From NCBI GenBank assembly GCA_000403335.2, contig KE159617.1:386412-449543 (forward strand): a stretch of DNA of 63,132 nucleotides, given 5' to 3'. This document shows, in pieces, positions 38,664 through 53,114 of this stretch. Origin of the DNA: Lachnospiraceae bacterium MD335. Its GTDB lineage: Bacteria > Bacillota > Clostridia > Lachnospirales > Lachnospiraceae. Position numbers and translations under genes: made by a program. Below the pieces are notes generated by a model. The model worked only from the letters and a program-made list of their open reading frames with translations. It did not search any database and was not told the DNA's origin. How positions within the stretch are numbered: the first letter of the stretch is position 1; each line of letters starts with the position of its first letter.

Positions 38664-39771
38664 CGTTCCGGTTCCCGTTTCTTAGGGGCGGCGGGTTTGC
38701 GTTCCGGCGGCTCCTGTTTGAGTTTTTCCAGGACAGAGCCTTTCTCCGGGGCTTGAAGGACTTTCCGCGCCTGCTTCAAAAACAGGTCGGTCAGGCCGGG
38801 GTTGCGGCCCTCGGCCTGCAATTTTTCCAGCCTTGCCTCCAACGATTTTTTGGTGCGTTCCAGCTGCTTGACGGTAAAGCGTTCCCCGCCGCTGGCCTCC
38901 ACCTCGGCAATCCCGTCGGTAATCTCGTTGATCTGCTCCCGCAGCAGGCGCTCCTGCCGTTCCCGGCTGATGGGAATACGCTCAAACTGGCTGTGTCCGA
39001 TAATCACCGCGTCATAGTCCCCGGTGGCGATTCTGGCGCAGAATTTCTTGCGGTTGTGGCTTTCAAAGTCCTTTTTCGTGGTGACAAGGATATTTGCGGA
39101 GGGGTAGAGCCGTAAAAACTCGGAGGCCCACTGTTCGGTCAGGTGGTTCGGCACCACAAAGAGGGACTTCTGGCACAGGCCCAGCCGCTTGGATTCCATC
39201 GCGGCGGCTACCATCTCAAAGGTCTTGCCCGCGCCTAACAGCTCTGCCCGCTGTGCCAGATACCGGCGCACCGTTGAATCCTTGGAATCCATTGTGTAGC
39301 GGCTGGTGACAAAGGCCACGACGCCGCCCGGACGCACCTGGTCCAGCGATTTGGCGAAAAAGTAGTTGTGAATGTTGAAGTTCAGCTTGTTATAGGCCCG
39401 GTCATGGACGGAATACTGGCCAAACGGCACATTCCCTACGGCCAAATCATAAAAATCTCGCCGGTCAGTGGTTTGAAAGCCCGCGATAGTGATGTTTGCC
39501 TGGGGATAGAGCTGTTTTGCGATGCGTCCGGTGATGGAATCCAGTTCCACGCCGTACAGTTTGCTCCCCTGCATTTCCTCCGGCAGCATACCGAAGAAGT
39601 TGCCCACACCGCAGGAGGGTTCCAGGATGTTGCCGGTCTGGAATCCCATTTTCCCCACCGCCTCATAAATGGCCTGGATTACGGTGGGGCTGGTGTAATG
39701 GGCGTTTAAGGTGGTCCCCTTGGCAGCTTCATATTCCTCCGGGGACAGCGTGGCATAGAGTTCCGCAAACT
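38660..39771 (-). pseudogene. Collapsed helicase/N6-methylase of a Tn1549-like element
   Basis: A long frame (39658 to 38660) joins a methylase part to a helicase part. First comes [15 protein letters not shown] (SAM motif I) and [10 protein letters not shown] (the NPPF-type catalytic motif), then [11 protein letters not shown] runs straight into [17 protein letters not shown] (Walker A region) and [15 protein letters not shown]. In related giant proteins these two parts are hundreds of residues apart, so a large internal deletion is inferred. Upstream, the frame shifts at about 39700-39771, where EYEAAKGTT-type sequence continues in another frame. The product cannot be a full enzyme. Confidence 0.75.
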
Positions 39772-41193
39772 CCTTGGCTTGTGGTAATGGAAACGCAGCA
39801 AGTTACGGTCTTGCGTATAGGCAGTCCAAAAGGCGGCGTATTCTTCTGTGAGGGGCTGGCGGAAAGCCGGGTCACGCAGCTGCTCAGTGAGCCATGCGGA
39901 TTCTTCTAGAAACCCGTTGCCCTTGATTTCTGACAGACTGGGTAAATATCCGGCTTCTCTGGCTTCATCGCTCAAATCGTGATACAGGTTCCAGAGCTTG
40001 TTGGCAAGGAGGGAGCGTTCATAACCCTCCGCCTCGGCAAGCTCTACATTGGACGCAAATTGACCGGATTCCAACAGCTCGCCAATACGCTCCGCCGCGC
40101 CCTCCCAGGAAATAATCTGTGCGGATTTATCATAACGGGCGGATTTTCCATGAGAGAGATGGATTCCGTCCTCGCCGTACCAGACTGTGATACGGCCTGC
40201 ATCGGTGGTGAAGCCGTTGCCGCCATGATAGAGGGATTGCAGGGCGGCGGCAATCTCCGGGATCGGCTTCTGTTTTTCAAATGCAGCTGTCACGCGCTCC
40301 CGCAGACGGTCGGTATTGCCGCCCAGCCGCAGCACAAGGTCGATGTCCTTTTGGGCAAAAGAAAAAGCAGAGGATGCTTTCACATTCTCTGCTTCATCAA
40401 TATTCTGAATCTGTTCCGTTTCGGAAAGAAACAGGTTTAAGGTCAGCTGTTGATAAGTTCCGCCAGCAGAATCTCCTCCGCCTGGGCCTTGCAGCTGTTC
40501 ATCAGGCCCACCCACTGCATAGCGCATATACTTTTCGCTCTCAAACAGTTCCTTGATGTTCTGCTCAATGCCCTCGGTGATTTCCCGCAATCGCTCCCGG
40601 TTGGTGGGTTTCTCTGCCATTTCCTTGTTTCTCCTTTCCAAATCCATGATTTTTGTTAGGTGTTCTGCAATCCATGTTTTTTGTTCCTCGATGCCATCCT
40701 CCATCAGAAAGTCCAGAAGATACTCCACATAGTCCTTTTGGTGCAGCGCCTCCACAAAAAGGGGGTGCGGCTCCGCATCCGGGGTCAGGGGCGCAAGGCC
40801 GGTTTCCCAGCCCCACAGCAGATGGGCGTAGTCTGCCAGAGCGCGGAAACACCGCTGTTTTGATTCACGGAATTTCTGCGCTTCTGACTTTTGACGGACA
40901 TAGGTTTTCTTCGGGGGCGCTTGGCTGTCATAGAGCAGGCCAAAATCCTGGGCCAGTTTTTCCGCCGCCTCTTTGGGGGAGAGGTTATAAAGTCTGGCGG
41001 CAAAGTCGATCACATCACCGTCCGCCCCGCAGCCGAAACAGTGAAAGCGGCGGTCTAATTTCATGCTGGGCGTCCTGTCATCGTGGAAGGGACAGCAGGC
41101 CATACCGTTCCGCTTTACCTCGATTCCATAGTGTTCCGCCGCTCCTCTGGTGGTGATGGACTGCTTTACCGTTTCAAAGACATTCCCGCCCAT
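39706..41193 (-). pseudogene. CHC2 primase-like gene fused to helicase remnant
   Basis: 495 residues. Residues 1-95 are a CHC2 zinc-finger primase start (ACCPFHDDRTPSMKLDRRFHCFGCGADGDVIDF). Residues ~190-225 (NRERLREITEGIEQNIKELF) resemble the N-terminus of the giant helicase protein of Tn1549-like elements. From ~245 on (QQLTLNLFLSETEQIQNIDE) it resembles an internal part of that protein. The pieces are joined by apparent deletions. The last ~25 residues ([16 protein letters not shown]) are out-of-frame reading. Parts are recognised from family knowledge; exact breakpoints need alignment. Confidence 0.7.
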
Positions 41194-41195
41194 GC

Positions 41196-41765
41196 TTATT
41201 GACCGGAGGAGGATTTCAACGGCGGCTTATAGCCTGCGGCCCTGGCCCGTTCACTGGCGGCTTTGCGCCGCTTTTCGCTGTACGGCTCCCGGACCGATAC
41301 GCAGCGTTTGGGGACAATGAAGTTGTGGGCGTCCTTTTTGATGATCTGCTCCGGGTATTTTTCCGCCAGCTGCTCCAGCTTCTTCATCAGCTTGGGGTCA
41401 TGGGTATAGACCTCTGCCGCAGACTCGGCCTGGTTATAAAGGAGAAAGGTTTCCTGGGACGCGGCCAGGTTGAGGAAGGACAGCTGGAACCGGATGGAGC
41501 TGTCAAAGTAGTTGAGGAAATCGCACCAGCCCTCGAAGATGGCGGTCTTATCCTCGTTTTGGGACAGCTGGTAATTGATGTCCTGAAACTGAATGGTCTT
41601 GGTATAGTAGCAGTCTGCCACGCGGCAGATGCCGTCCGGCCACATCCGTTCATAGGGGATGCTGTCCTGCGCGGAAATCCCCTTCTGGTCAGTGCGGCTG
41701 GCGCGGGAAATGGCGGCTTCGATCTGCTTCCGATCCGCGCGGGAGAGCTTCTTTTTCACCGGCAT
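41196..41765 (-). pseudogene. VirB4 N-terminal fragment joined to another element gene
   Basis: About 189 residues from ATG 41765, which follows GGAGGGCGAAGGGCCA. Residues 1-100 (SIPYERMWPDGICRV, TIQFQDINYQLSQNEDKTAIFEGW) match the beginning of VirB4/TraE-type transfer ATPases. Near residue 105 it changes to a small unrelated protein (LLYNQAESAAEVYTHDPKLMKKLEQLAEKYP ending KPPLKSSSGQ), as if the whole interval between two transfer genes was lost. No Walker motifs remain, so transfer ATPase function is gone. Confidence 0.7.
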
Positions 41766-42174
41766 TGGCCCTTCGCCCTCCGGCGCTCTGCCGTTTGTCC
41801 GGTTTTTCTTTGCCGTAAACAATGTCATACACCTCCTTGTCGAGTTTGTCCTGCCGCTCCAATACGGCATAGAAGTTGTTGGTCTGGTAGGGGCGCTGCC
41901 GGGGCCGGAGAAAGGATACCCGGATCATGTTGCCGATGATCTTTTCCAGCGGCTGGCCGTTCTTCTCGTACATCGCCAGCAGGAAAAAGGGCAGCATGAC
42001 AAGCATCATGCACAGGGCGGCGGCGCTGTTCCCGGCTGGCCCCCGAAGCAGAAAGAAAAGCGGCACGCCAATCAGCGCCCCGCCGCCAAAGCAGACTAAC
42101 TGCCGTTTGGTGAGGTTGAAGGCCACCTTTGTCTTGACCTTCGTTAAGTCTTTGGGTACGGGTACATAAGCCAT
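41689..42174 (-). CDS. PrgI/TcpE-like conjugal transfer membrane protein
   Basis: 161 residues. Two membrane segments (residues 29-45 LVCFGGGALIGVPLFFLL and 49-68 ALCMMLVMLPFFLLAMYE) follow a short cytoplasmic start (MAYVPVPKDLTKVKTKVAFN). This is the PrgI-family protein that precedes VirB4 in Gram-positive type IV systems. It overlaps the VirB4 fragment by about 75 bases, as in intact elements. It is whole but has no machine left to join. Confidence 0.85.
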   Translation of the reverse strand: MAYVPVPKDLTKVKTKVAFNLTKRQLVCFGGGALIGVPLFFLLRGPAGNSAAALCMMLVMLPFFLLAMYEKNGQPLEKIIGNMIRVSFLRPRQRPYQTNNFYAVLERQDKLDKEVYDIVYGKEKPDKRQSAGGRRANAGEKEALPRGSEADRSRHFPRQPH

Positions 42175-42192
42175 TTTTGCACACTCCTTTCG

Positions 42193-42545
42193 TCAGTGGG
42201 CCTGGAAAATCGCCTTTGCCATGCTGCCGCTCTTAAAGAGGGTCAGGCAGAGCAGGACCGTATATCCCACACAGGACCAGATGGCGGCAATCGTATCCTC
42301 GTCGGTGGCGATGTTCTGCACCAGGACCGCGTAGATTGCCACGCATACCATGATAAGGAACGCCTGAAAGCCTAACGCCATCAGGGAGCGCAGGTAATTC
42401 TGCCCCATGCCGCCCCATTCCCTGCCCATCATAGCGGCCATCGGGACTGGCGCGACCGAGGTGACGAGATATATTTCCAGCATACGGCCATAAATGACGA
42501 TAAAAATGCAGATGGTCAGCGCCCACATGGTAAGGCCGATAAGGG
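42193..42545 (-). pseudogene. C-terminal remnant of a VirB6/TrbL-like membrane protein
   Basis: About 111 residues remain, with three hydrophobic segments (LTICIFIVIYGRMLEIYLV, ALGFQAFLIMVCVAIYAVLV, IWSCVGYTVLLCLTLF). The sequence resembles the end of the TrbL-type channel protein that precedes PrgI. The N-terminal part is missing; at about 42545 the sequence switches to the opposite-strand recombinase fragment. Confidence 0.7.
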
Positions 42546-42547
42546 CT

Positions 42548-42842
42548 TCTTGACGAAGAAAACTATTCCATGCTCTCCGTCAAATACCGCACGGAGCAGC
42601 AACAGCTTGATGAAACGATAAAGACCGTATCCGCAAGGCTTGAGGATGCCAAAGCGGAAACGGACGATGCAAAGCGGTGGGTAGACTTAATTCAGAAATA
42701 CAGTGCCATTGATGAGCTTACCGCCCCACTTTTGAATGAATTGATTGAGAAAATCGCAGTCCACCAGTGGAGGAAAGACGAGAATGGCAAAAAGGTATGG
42801 GACATTGAGATTTATTACCGTTTTGTCGGGAAGATTGATTAG
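42548..42842 (+). pseudogene. C-terminal fragment of a large serine recombinase (TnpX-like)
   Basis: About 97 residues from LDEENYSMLSVKY to YYRFVGKID match the C-terminal DUF4368-type end of large serine recombinases from Tn4451/Tn1549-like elements, including the coiled coil (TIKTVSARLEDAKAETDDAK). The catalytic Ser domain and zinc ribbon are absent. The remnant marks one end of the collapsed inner element. A hairpin GGGGAA/TTCCCC follows at 42856. Confidence 0.8.
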
Positions 42843-42908
42843 ATTCAGAAACTATGGGGAATGTGCCATTTGCGGCAGTTCCCCGAAGGATTATCCTTAA
42901 GTAAAGTA

Positions 42909-43242
42909 AAGCGGAGATTATCTGATACCGAACTTAATTCCTGATCCGGAGCCGGAGGGAGAGTTAAGGAAATTTGGGCTGATGAGGAAATCCTATTTGG
43001 AGAATCACAGGAGAGGTATTTATTCAGGATTACTGTTATCTGGCGAATTAAAGAAACATCTGTTGACGATACAGGAGCAGGCAGAGGAAAGATTTGATTT
43101 GCTTGCGGAACAGATGGAAAAACAGGAGGGAGTGACGGAACAGTTAAAGGCACAGGATCAGATGCTTTGGGTGCGGAGAATGAATAATATTCGGGCGAGG
43201 GCAGAGGAGATTGTGAGGGAAGAAATTATATACTGTCTGTAA
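42909..43242 (+). pseudogene. TnpV-like transposon protein, 5' end missing
   Basis: The frame GDYLIPNLIPDPEPEGELRKFG ... MEKQEGVTEQLKAQDQMLWVRRMNNIRARAEEIV matches TnpV of Tn4451-type elements. A stop lies just before GDYLIP, so the first codons (usually MELKYQRV-like) are lost. An internal ATG at 42982 could give an 86-residue product, but no ribosome binding site stands out. TnpV function is unknown. Confidence 0.75.
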
Positions 43243-43287
43243 AATTTCGGAGCAGAGAAATCTGCTCCATGTTTGTATATATTTTTG

Positions 43288-43316
43288 TTGATATCCGGCG
43301 TTTTTGCGCTTATAAT
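43288..43316 (+). promoter_or_regulatory. Sigma-A promoter of HTH-hsdRMS operon
   Basis: TTGATA, 17-base spacer, TATAAT. A transcript would start near 43323, about 30 bases before the HTH gene. Confidence 0.8.
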
Positions 43317-43353
43317 ATTAATGGAATATTTTGCTTTTTGGGGGAGCGAAAGT

Positions 43354-43539
43354 ATGGAATACATTACAATTAAAGAAGCTGCAGAAAAATGGAATCTTTC
43401 AGTAAGGCGAGTACAGACTATATGTAATGAGGGTATGATACAAGGCACTATAAAATTTGGTCATGCTTGGGCTATTCCGAAAGACGCCGAGAAACCAGCG
43501 GATAAGAGGATTAAGACTAAAAAATATATGAAGCGATAA
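43354..43539 (+). CDS. Small helix-turn-helix protein before the type I RM genes
   Basis: 61 residues: MEYITIKEAAEKWNLSVRRVQTICNEGMI is a MerR/excisionase-type winged HTH, with the usual AWAIPKDAEKP wing. GGGGAGCGAAAGT precedes the ATG. Proteins of this kind often open Clostridia restriction operons. It could regulate the promoter directly upstream. It is too short to act as an integrase and no integrase is nearby, so an excisionase role is less likely. Confidence 0.75.
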   Translation: MEYITIKEAAEKWNLSVRRVQTICNEGMIQGTIKFGHAWAIPKDAEKPADKRIKTKKYMKR

Positions 43540-43585
43540 TTATAAAATATACAGTTTGAATTAGAATATGAAAGGTGCAATTACT

Positions 43586-49183
<5,598 letters not shown>

Positions 49184-49253
49184 CTAAATTTAATTTAAAT
49201 AGTATAGATGTTTGAATGAATTATTAGTTTTAGTATGAAGGGATTTATACATT

Positions 49254-52200
49254 ATGAAAAAATATTTTTTGAAAGACAAATCACTTAATAATATTGATGA
49301 TGATCAATTTAGATATCAGGATTTTGCAAATAATTTGCGGAAACTTATAGAATATAATGAGGTTCCTTTTAATATAGCTGTTATCGGGAAATGGGGATTG
49401 GGGAAATCTTCTATAGTTAATATGGCACTTGAACCTTTGAGAAAAAAGGATAGAAATAAAGAATTTCTTATATGTGATATTAATGCATGGAAATATGAGA
49501 AAGATGAAATAGGAAAAGCATTTTTAAAAGAATTATGGGAAGGTATCAGTGAACGAAATGTATTAAGCTTTAATTTTTTCCATAAAGATTACAGTGATAC
49601 AGTAAAGGAGATGCTGAAAGATGAAAATAGCACTTCAAGAAAAAATGCAGGACTTCATAAGTTTTTGAAATTTGTTGTTATAGCAATTGTACTTTCAATA
49701 ATTGCGTTTATAATCTATTGCTATTTAAGTAATGGTTTTTATGGAGTTGCCTTTCAAGGAACACAGTTTTGGGTATCAACATTTTTGAGATATTGTAAAA
49801 ATATGGGAAGCATCTTGATTATACCGTTAGTTGTTTGGCTTGGAAAGTTATTTATGGATAAGCTTAATGAACCTGCTTATAAAAATTATGAAATAAGTTT
49901 TCCACTACAGACACAAGCGGACTATGAAATGTATTTAAAAAACTTACTACAGGAATATTATAAAATAAATTCGGAAAAAAAGATAATTGTTGTAATAGAT
50001 GATTTGGATAGGCTTAGTGCAGAAAAAATCGTAGAGGCATTAGATGCATTAAAATTATTTATGGAATATGATAGATTTATATTTATTGTACCTTTTGATG
50101 ATGAAATACTCAAAAACGCTTTAAGGTCAAAAAGAATAAATGGAATTAGTACATTTGGCAATGAATATGACGGGGAGATGGTTTTAGATAAAATTTTTCA
50201 ATACAAAATGTATTTGCCGCAGTTGATTAAATATGATATGAGAAATTATGCGTTTGAAATTTGCAAAAATGATTGCAGTGATTTCATTAGAGAGTATTGT
50301 AATGATAATTATGAACTCTTTGAAGAAATAGCTGGGAAAATACTAATACATAGTGGGGTTTCAACCCCAAGACAAGTGAAAAAAATAATTAACGCATTTG
50401 TTGAAAATGTAATGATTGCTAGAGATCGGGAACAGGCGGGAAAAGTAGCGGAGGGATTTGCGACTGAAAAAATAGGGTTACAGACGATTGCCAAAATATC
50501 AGTTTTGCAGTCAGATTATAATGAATTTTATGATTTGCTTTATAAAGATGCAAATGTTATTAATGAGATACTTGAAGTTCACCGAAGTAATGGAGAGAAA
50601 GAATCACCGAAATTATTAAAAAATTATTTTGATGATAAGAATGTGCTTAAGAGAAAGTATGAGCCGTTGGTTAATTATTTGATATTTACTGAGAATTTAG
50701 GGCATAACAATATTACCCCGTGTTTGTATATGTCACAGACAAAAGAAGGGGTACTAGTCGGAGATCAGAAACAGCAAGACTTTATGGCTGCAATCGAAAG
50801 CTGTAATTTTGTTTCTGTAAAACAGTTGATAAGTGAAACGCCAGTTTTGCTTTCTTTGTTTATAGAGCAATTAAGATATAATGAGTCTCCGATGATGGGT
50901 AATATTGTATTATCTGCAATTGACTGTTATGATGCTATACCTGAAGATGAAAGGGAGAAACTGGCATTTTCCATTACGGAAAGAATTCAGGAATTTTCAA
51001 GTTCGTTAAGTGATTTTAGATATGATTTAATAAATGAAAAAAATTTGATAGCGGTATGTCACAAGGTAAATGATGAAGGATATAATGGTTTGATTGAATG
51101 CGCATTAAACAGAAATCAGCAGGATGGAAATTATAAAAATAGGGTTATCTTAATCAATAAAATTTCTCAAATAAAATATGAACTCTCAGAAGAAGCATTA
51201 AGCAAGTTTAAAATTTATACCAAAGAATGGCTGATATCAGACGAATCGGGAGTGCAGGATGTTATAGATTATGCTACAGGTGAGGAAATCAATTATTTTG
51301 CTAACGTATATGGGAAAGAGTATGTCAAAAAAATCGCAAAACATATTACGGACAATGATGATTTTGATGATACAATGCTTAAGCAGTTTGGAAATATTCT
51401 CAGTGCTTTTTTAGAGAATAACTCTATTATGGAAGTTGCAGATGCACTTGAACCATGCTATGAGTATCCAATAATGCATAAGATACTGGATGCATCAATT
51501 AGTGAGAAGAAATATAAGGAAATTCAGAATGCAAAAGATATTGCAATCAAGATAGCTTCAGTGGGTGTAAAAAATCTTAAAGGAATTTATGGGTACAAAA
51601 TTTTATCAAAATTATCATATACAGTTAATGTTGAGGAAGGAAAGAATATGGATGCATTTCTCTTGGATACTGTAGGTGAGATAGAATTTTCAGATATGAT
51701 TGAAGCATTTTCAAATAATAATACTTTAGATTTGCTACCGCAAACAATCGGTAGATTAAATGAGTATGCTTTTGAAGAAGAAGGATATGCATCTGACATT
51801 AGAAGACTTTTAAAACGATATACGAAGGAGCAGACGGAGAAATTTTGGAATAACTTAGATAATTTGTGCCGGTACTCGTCTGGTAGGGAGTATAAAATAA
51901 TAAGTGATTTAATAGTAGATTTATCAAAAGATAATCATTATGATAAAGAAGCAATAGGTGTTATTGAAAATGATATTATATCTGGGGTTGCAAACTATTA
52001 TAACCAAGATAATTATTTATTGTTTGCTATTCAGGTAGTAAGCGCATATAAAGATAAGATTTCGCAAAGTGCTCTTGATAAGTATAGTACTGTACTTTTG
52101 AAAGTGCTTGCTACTGATACGGATAATGCACTTAATGCTTATAGAGTAGTAAATAAGTTAAATAGTGAAGATTTTTGGTGTAAAAATATAGGCACTGTAT

Positions 52201-52964
52201 TAGGGTATGTCACAAAAGGAACATATGCTGTGATTTATGATATCATAACTGATCGGGTAGAGTTGTTTAATAAGGGAAATGATAACTTAACACAATTGGT
52301 TGAGTTTTTGGTTGATTACATAGACTTATCAACTAATCCTGATGATGTGATTAATATATTAGATGCACAGTTTTCAAAAATAAGCAAAGTTTCACAATTA
52401 GTTCATAAGTTGATGAGCATTGAATATGATGAAGATAATGCAAGTACTAAGTTGGCAAAGTTTATTGATAATTGCGAAGTGGGTGTTATTATAAAAATTA
52501 TTTCTGATGAATGGGGAAAAGACGATATACACAAAGAAAAGCTTGCAAGAGTGTTGTCAAAGTCAGAGAGATACTCTGTCCAAGTGCTGCTTCATCGTAT
52601 TAATGAAAATAAGGAAAGTATAAGCAAAAATGATTTGATTTCCTTATTGGAATTTTGTGAAAGTGATGTAACAGAAAACAATATTGAATCGCTTGTAAAT
52701 ATTATGAGATATTTGTTGGAAAATTATTTTGAAAAAGACATATGTACTCAAATTCTTGGGCAAATTAGTAATTTAACGCAAACAGTAATTGCTAAACAAC
52801 GAGAGAATATATGCATGATACTTATTGAAATTTTTCAAAAATCGTCTAGTGAAGAAAATAAAAGAAAGTGTGCTGTTATCATTAAAGACAAAAGATTTGG
52901 CAGGAAGATGAAAGGTAAATTAGATGAAAGTGAGTTAAAGGAATATAGGTCATATTTGTCGTAG
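49254..52964 (+). CDS. Large KAP-family P-loop NTPase
   Basis: 1236 residues. The KAP domain covers about residues 20-400: Walker A IGKWGLGKSSIVNM (near 45), Walker B KIIVVIDDLDRL (near 245), and two inserted membrane segments (FVVIAIVLSIIAFIIYCYL and ILIIPLVVWLGKLFM, residues ~140-205) as in PifA/KAP proteins. The remaining 800 residues are helical repeats without a named family. KAP NTPases are membrane-bound and some exclude phages. It starts 70 bases after hsdS on the same strand, and its AT-rich codon use matches hsdS. A defence role tied to the RM operon is plausible but inferred. Confidence 0.88.
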   Translation: MKKYFLKDKSLNNIDDDQFRYQDFANNLRKLIEYNEVPFNIAVIGKWGLGKSSIVNMALEPLRKKDRNKEFLICDINAWKYEKDEIGKAFLKELWEGISERNVLSFNFFHKDYSDTVKEMLKDENSTSRKNAGLHKFLKFVVIAIVLSIIAFIIYCYLSNGFYGVAFQGTQFWVSTFLRYCKNMGSILIIPLVVWLGKLFMDKLNEPAYKNYEISFPLQTQADYEMYLKNLLQEYYKINSEKKIIVVIDDLDRLSAEKIVEALDALKLFMEYDRFIFIVPFDDEILKNALRSKRINGISTFGNEYDGEMVLDKIFQYKMYLPQLIKYDMRNYAFEICKNDCSDFIREYCNDNYELFEEIAGKILIHSGVSTPRQVKKIINAFVENVMIARDREQAGKVAEGFATEKIGLQTIAKISVLQSDYNEFYDLLYKDANVINEILEVHRSNGEKESPKLLKNYFDDKNVLKRKYEPLVNYLIFTENLGHNNITPCLYMSQTKEGVLVGDQKQQDFMAAIESCNFVSVKQLISETPVLLSLFIEQLRYNESPMMGNIVLSAIDCYDAIPEDEREKLAFSITERIQEFSSSLSDFRYDLINEKNLIAVCHKVNDEGYNGLIECALNRNQQDGNYKNRVILINKISQIKYELSEEALSKFKIYTKEWLISDESGVQDVIDYATGEEINYFANVYGKEYVKKIAKHITDNDDFDDTMLKQFGNILSAFLENNSIMEVADALEPCYEYPIMHKILDASISEKKYKEIQNAKDIAIKIASVGVKNLKGIYGYKILSKLSYTVNVEEGKNMDAFLLDTVGEIEFSDMIEAFSNNNTLDLLPQTIGRLNEYAFEEEGYASDIRRLLKRYTKEQTEKFWNNLDNLCRYSSGREYKIISDLIVDLSKDNHYDKEAIGVIENDIISGVANYYNQDNYLLFAIQVVSAYKDKISQSALDKYSTVLLKVLATDTDNALNAYRVVNKLNSEDFWCKNIGTVLGYVTKGTYAVIYDIITDRVELFNKGNDNLTQLVEFLVDYIDLSTNPDDVINILDAQFSKISKVSQLVHKLMSIEYDEDNASTKLAKFIDNCEVGVIIKIISDEWGKDDIHKEKLARVLSKSERYSVQVLLHRINENKESISKNDLISLLEFCESDVTENNIESLVNIMRYLLENYFEKDICTQILGQISNLTQTVIAKQRENICMILIEIFQKSSSEENKRKCAVIIKDKRFGRKMKGKLDESELKEYRSYLS

Positions 52965-53114
52965 AATAGTTATATGTCTAGGAGATGCTTTCATGCTTTT
53001 AGTCAATAGCACGTAACTTGTTGCGAGGTATTTGACTGTTGTCAGAGGAAGTTGCAGGAGAAAAAGACAAAGGGAGCGCAATTAAAAATATTGGAGTAGA
53101 AAGCAGATGATGAT

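Noticed and set aside
38651-41156. Several long plus-strand frames over the mobilisation genes
   Set aside because: They are mirror frames of GC-rich genes on the minus strand, whose products have clear motifs. None of the mirror frames shows a domain or good start.
43354-43539. Excisionase of the island
   Set aside because: The HTH type fits, but it is cotranscribed with hsdRMS and no integrase is adjacent. A regulator of the RM operon is more likely.
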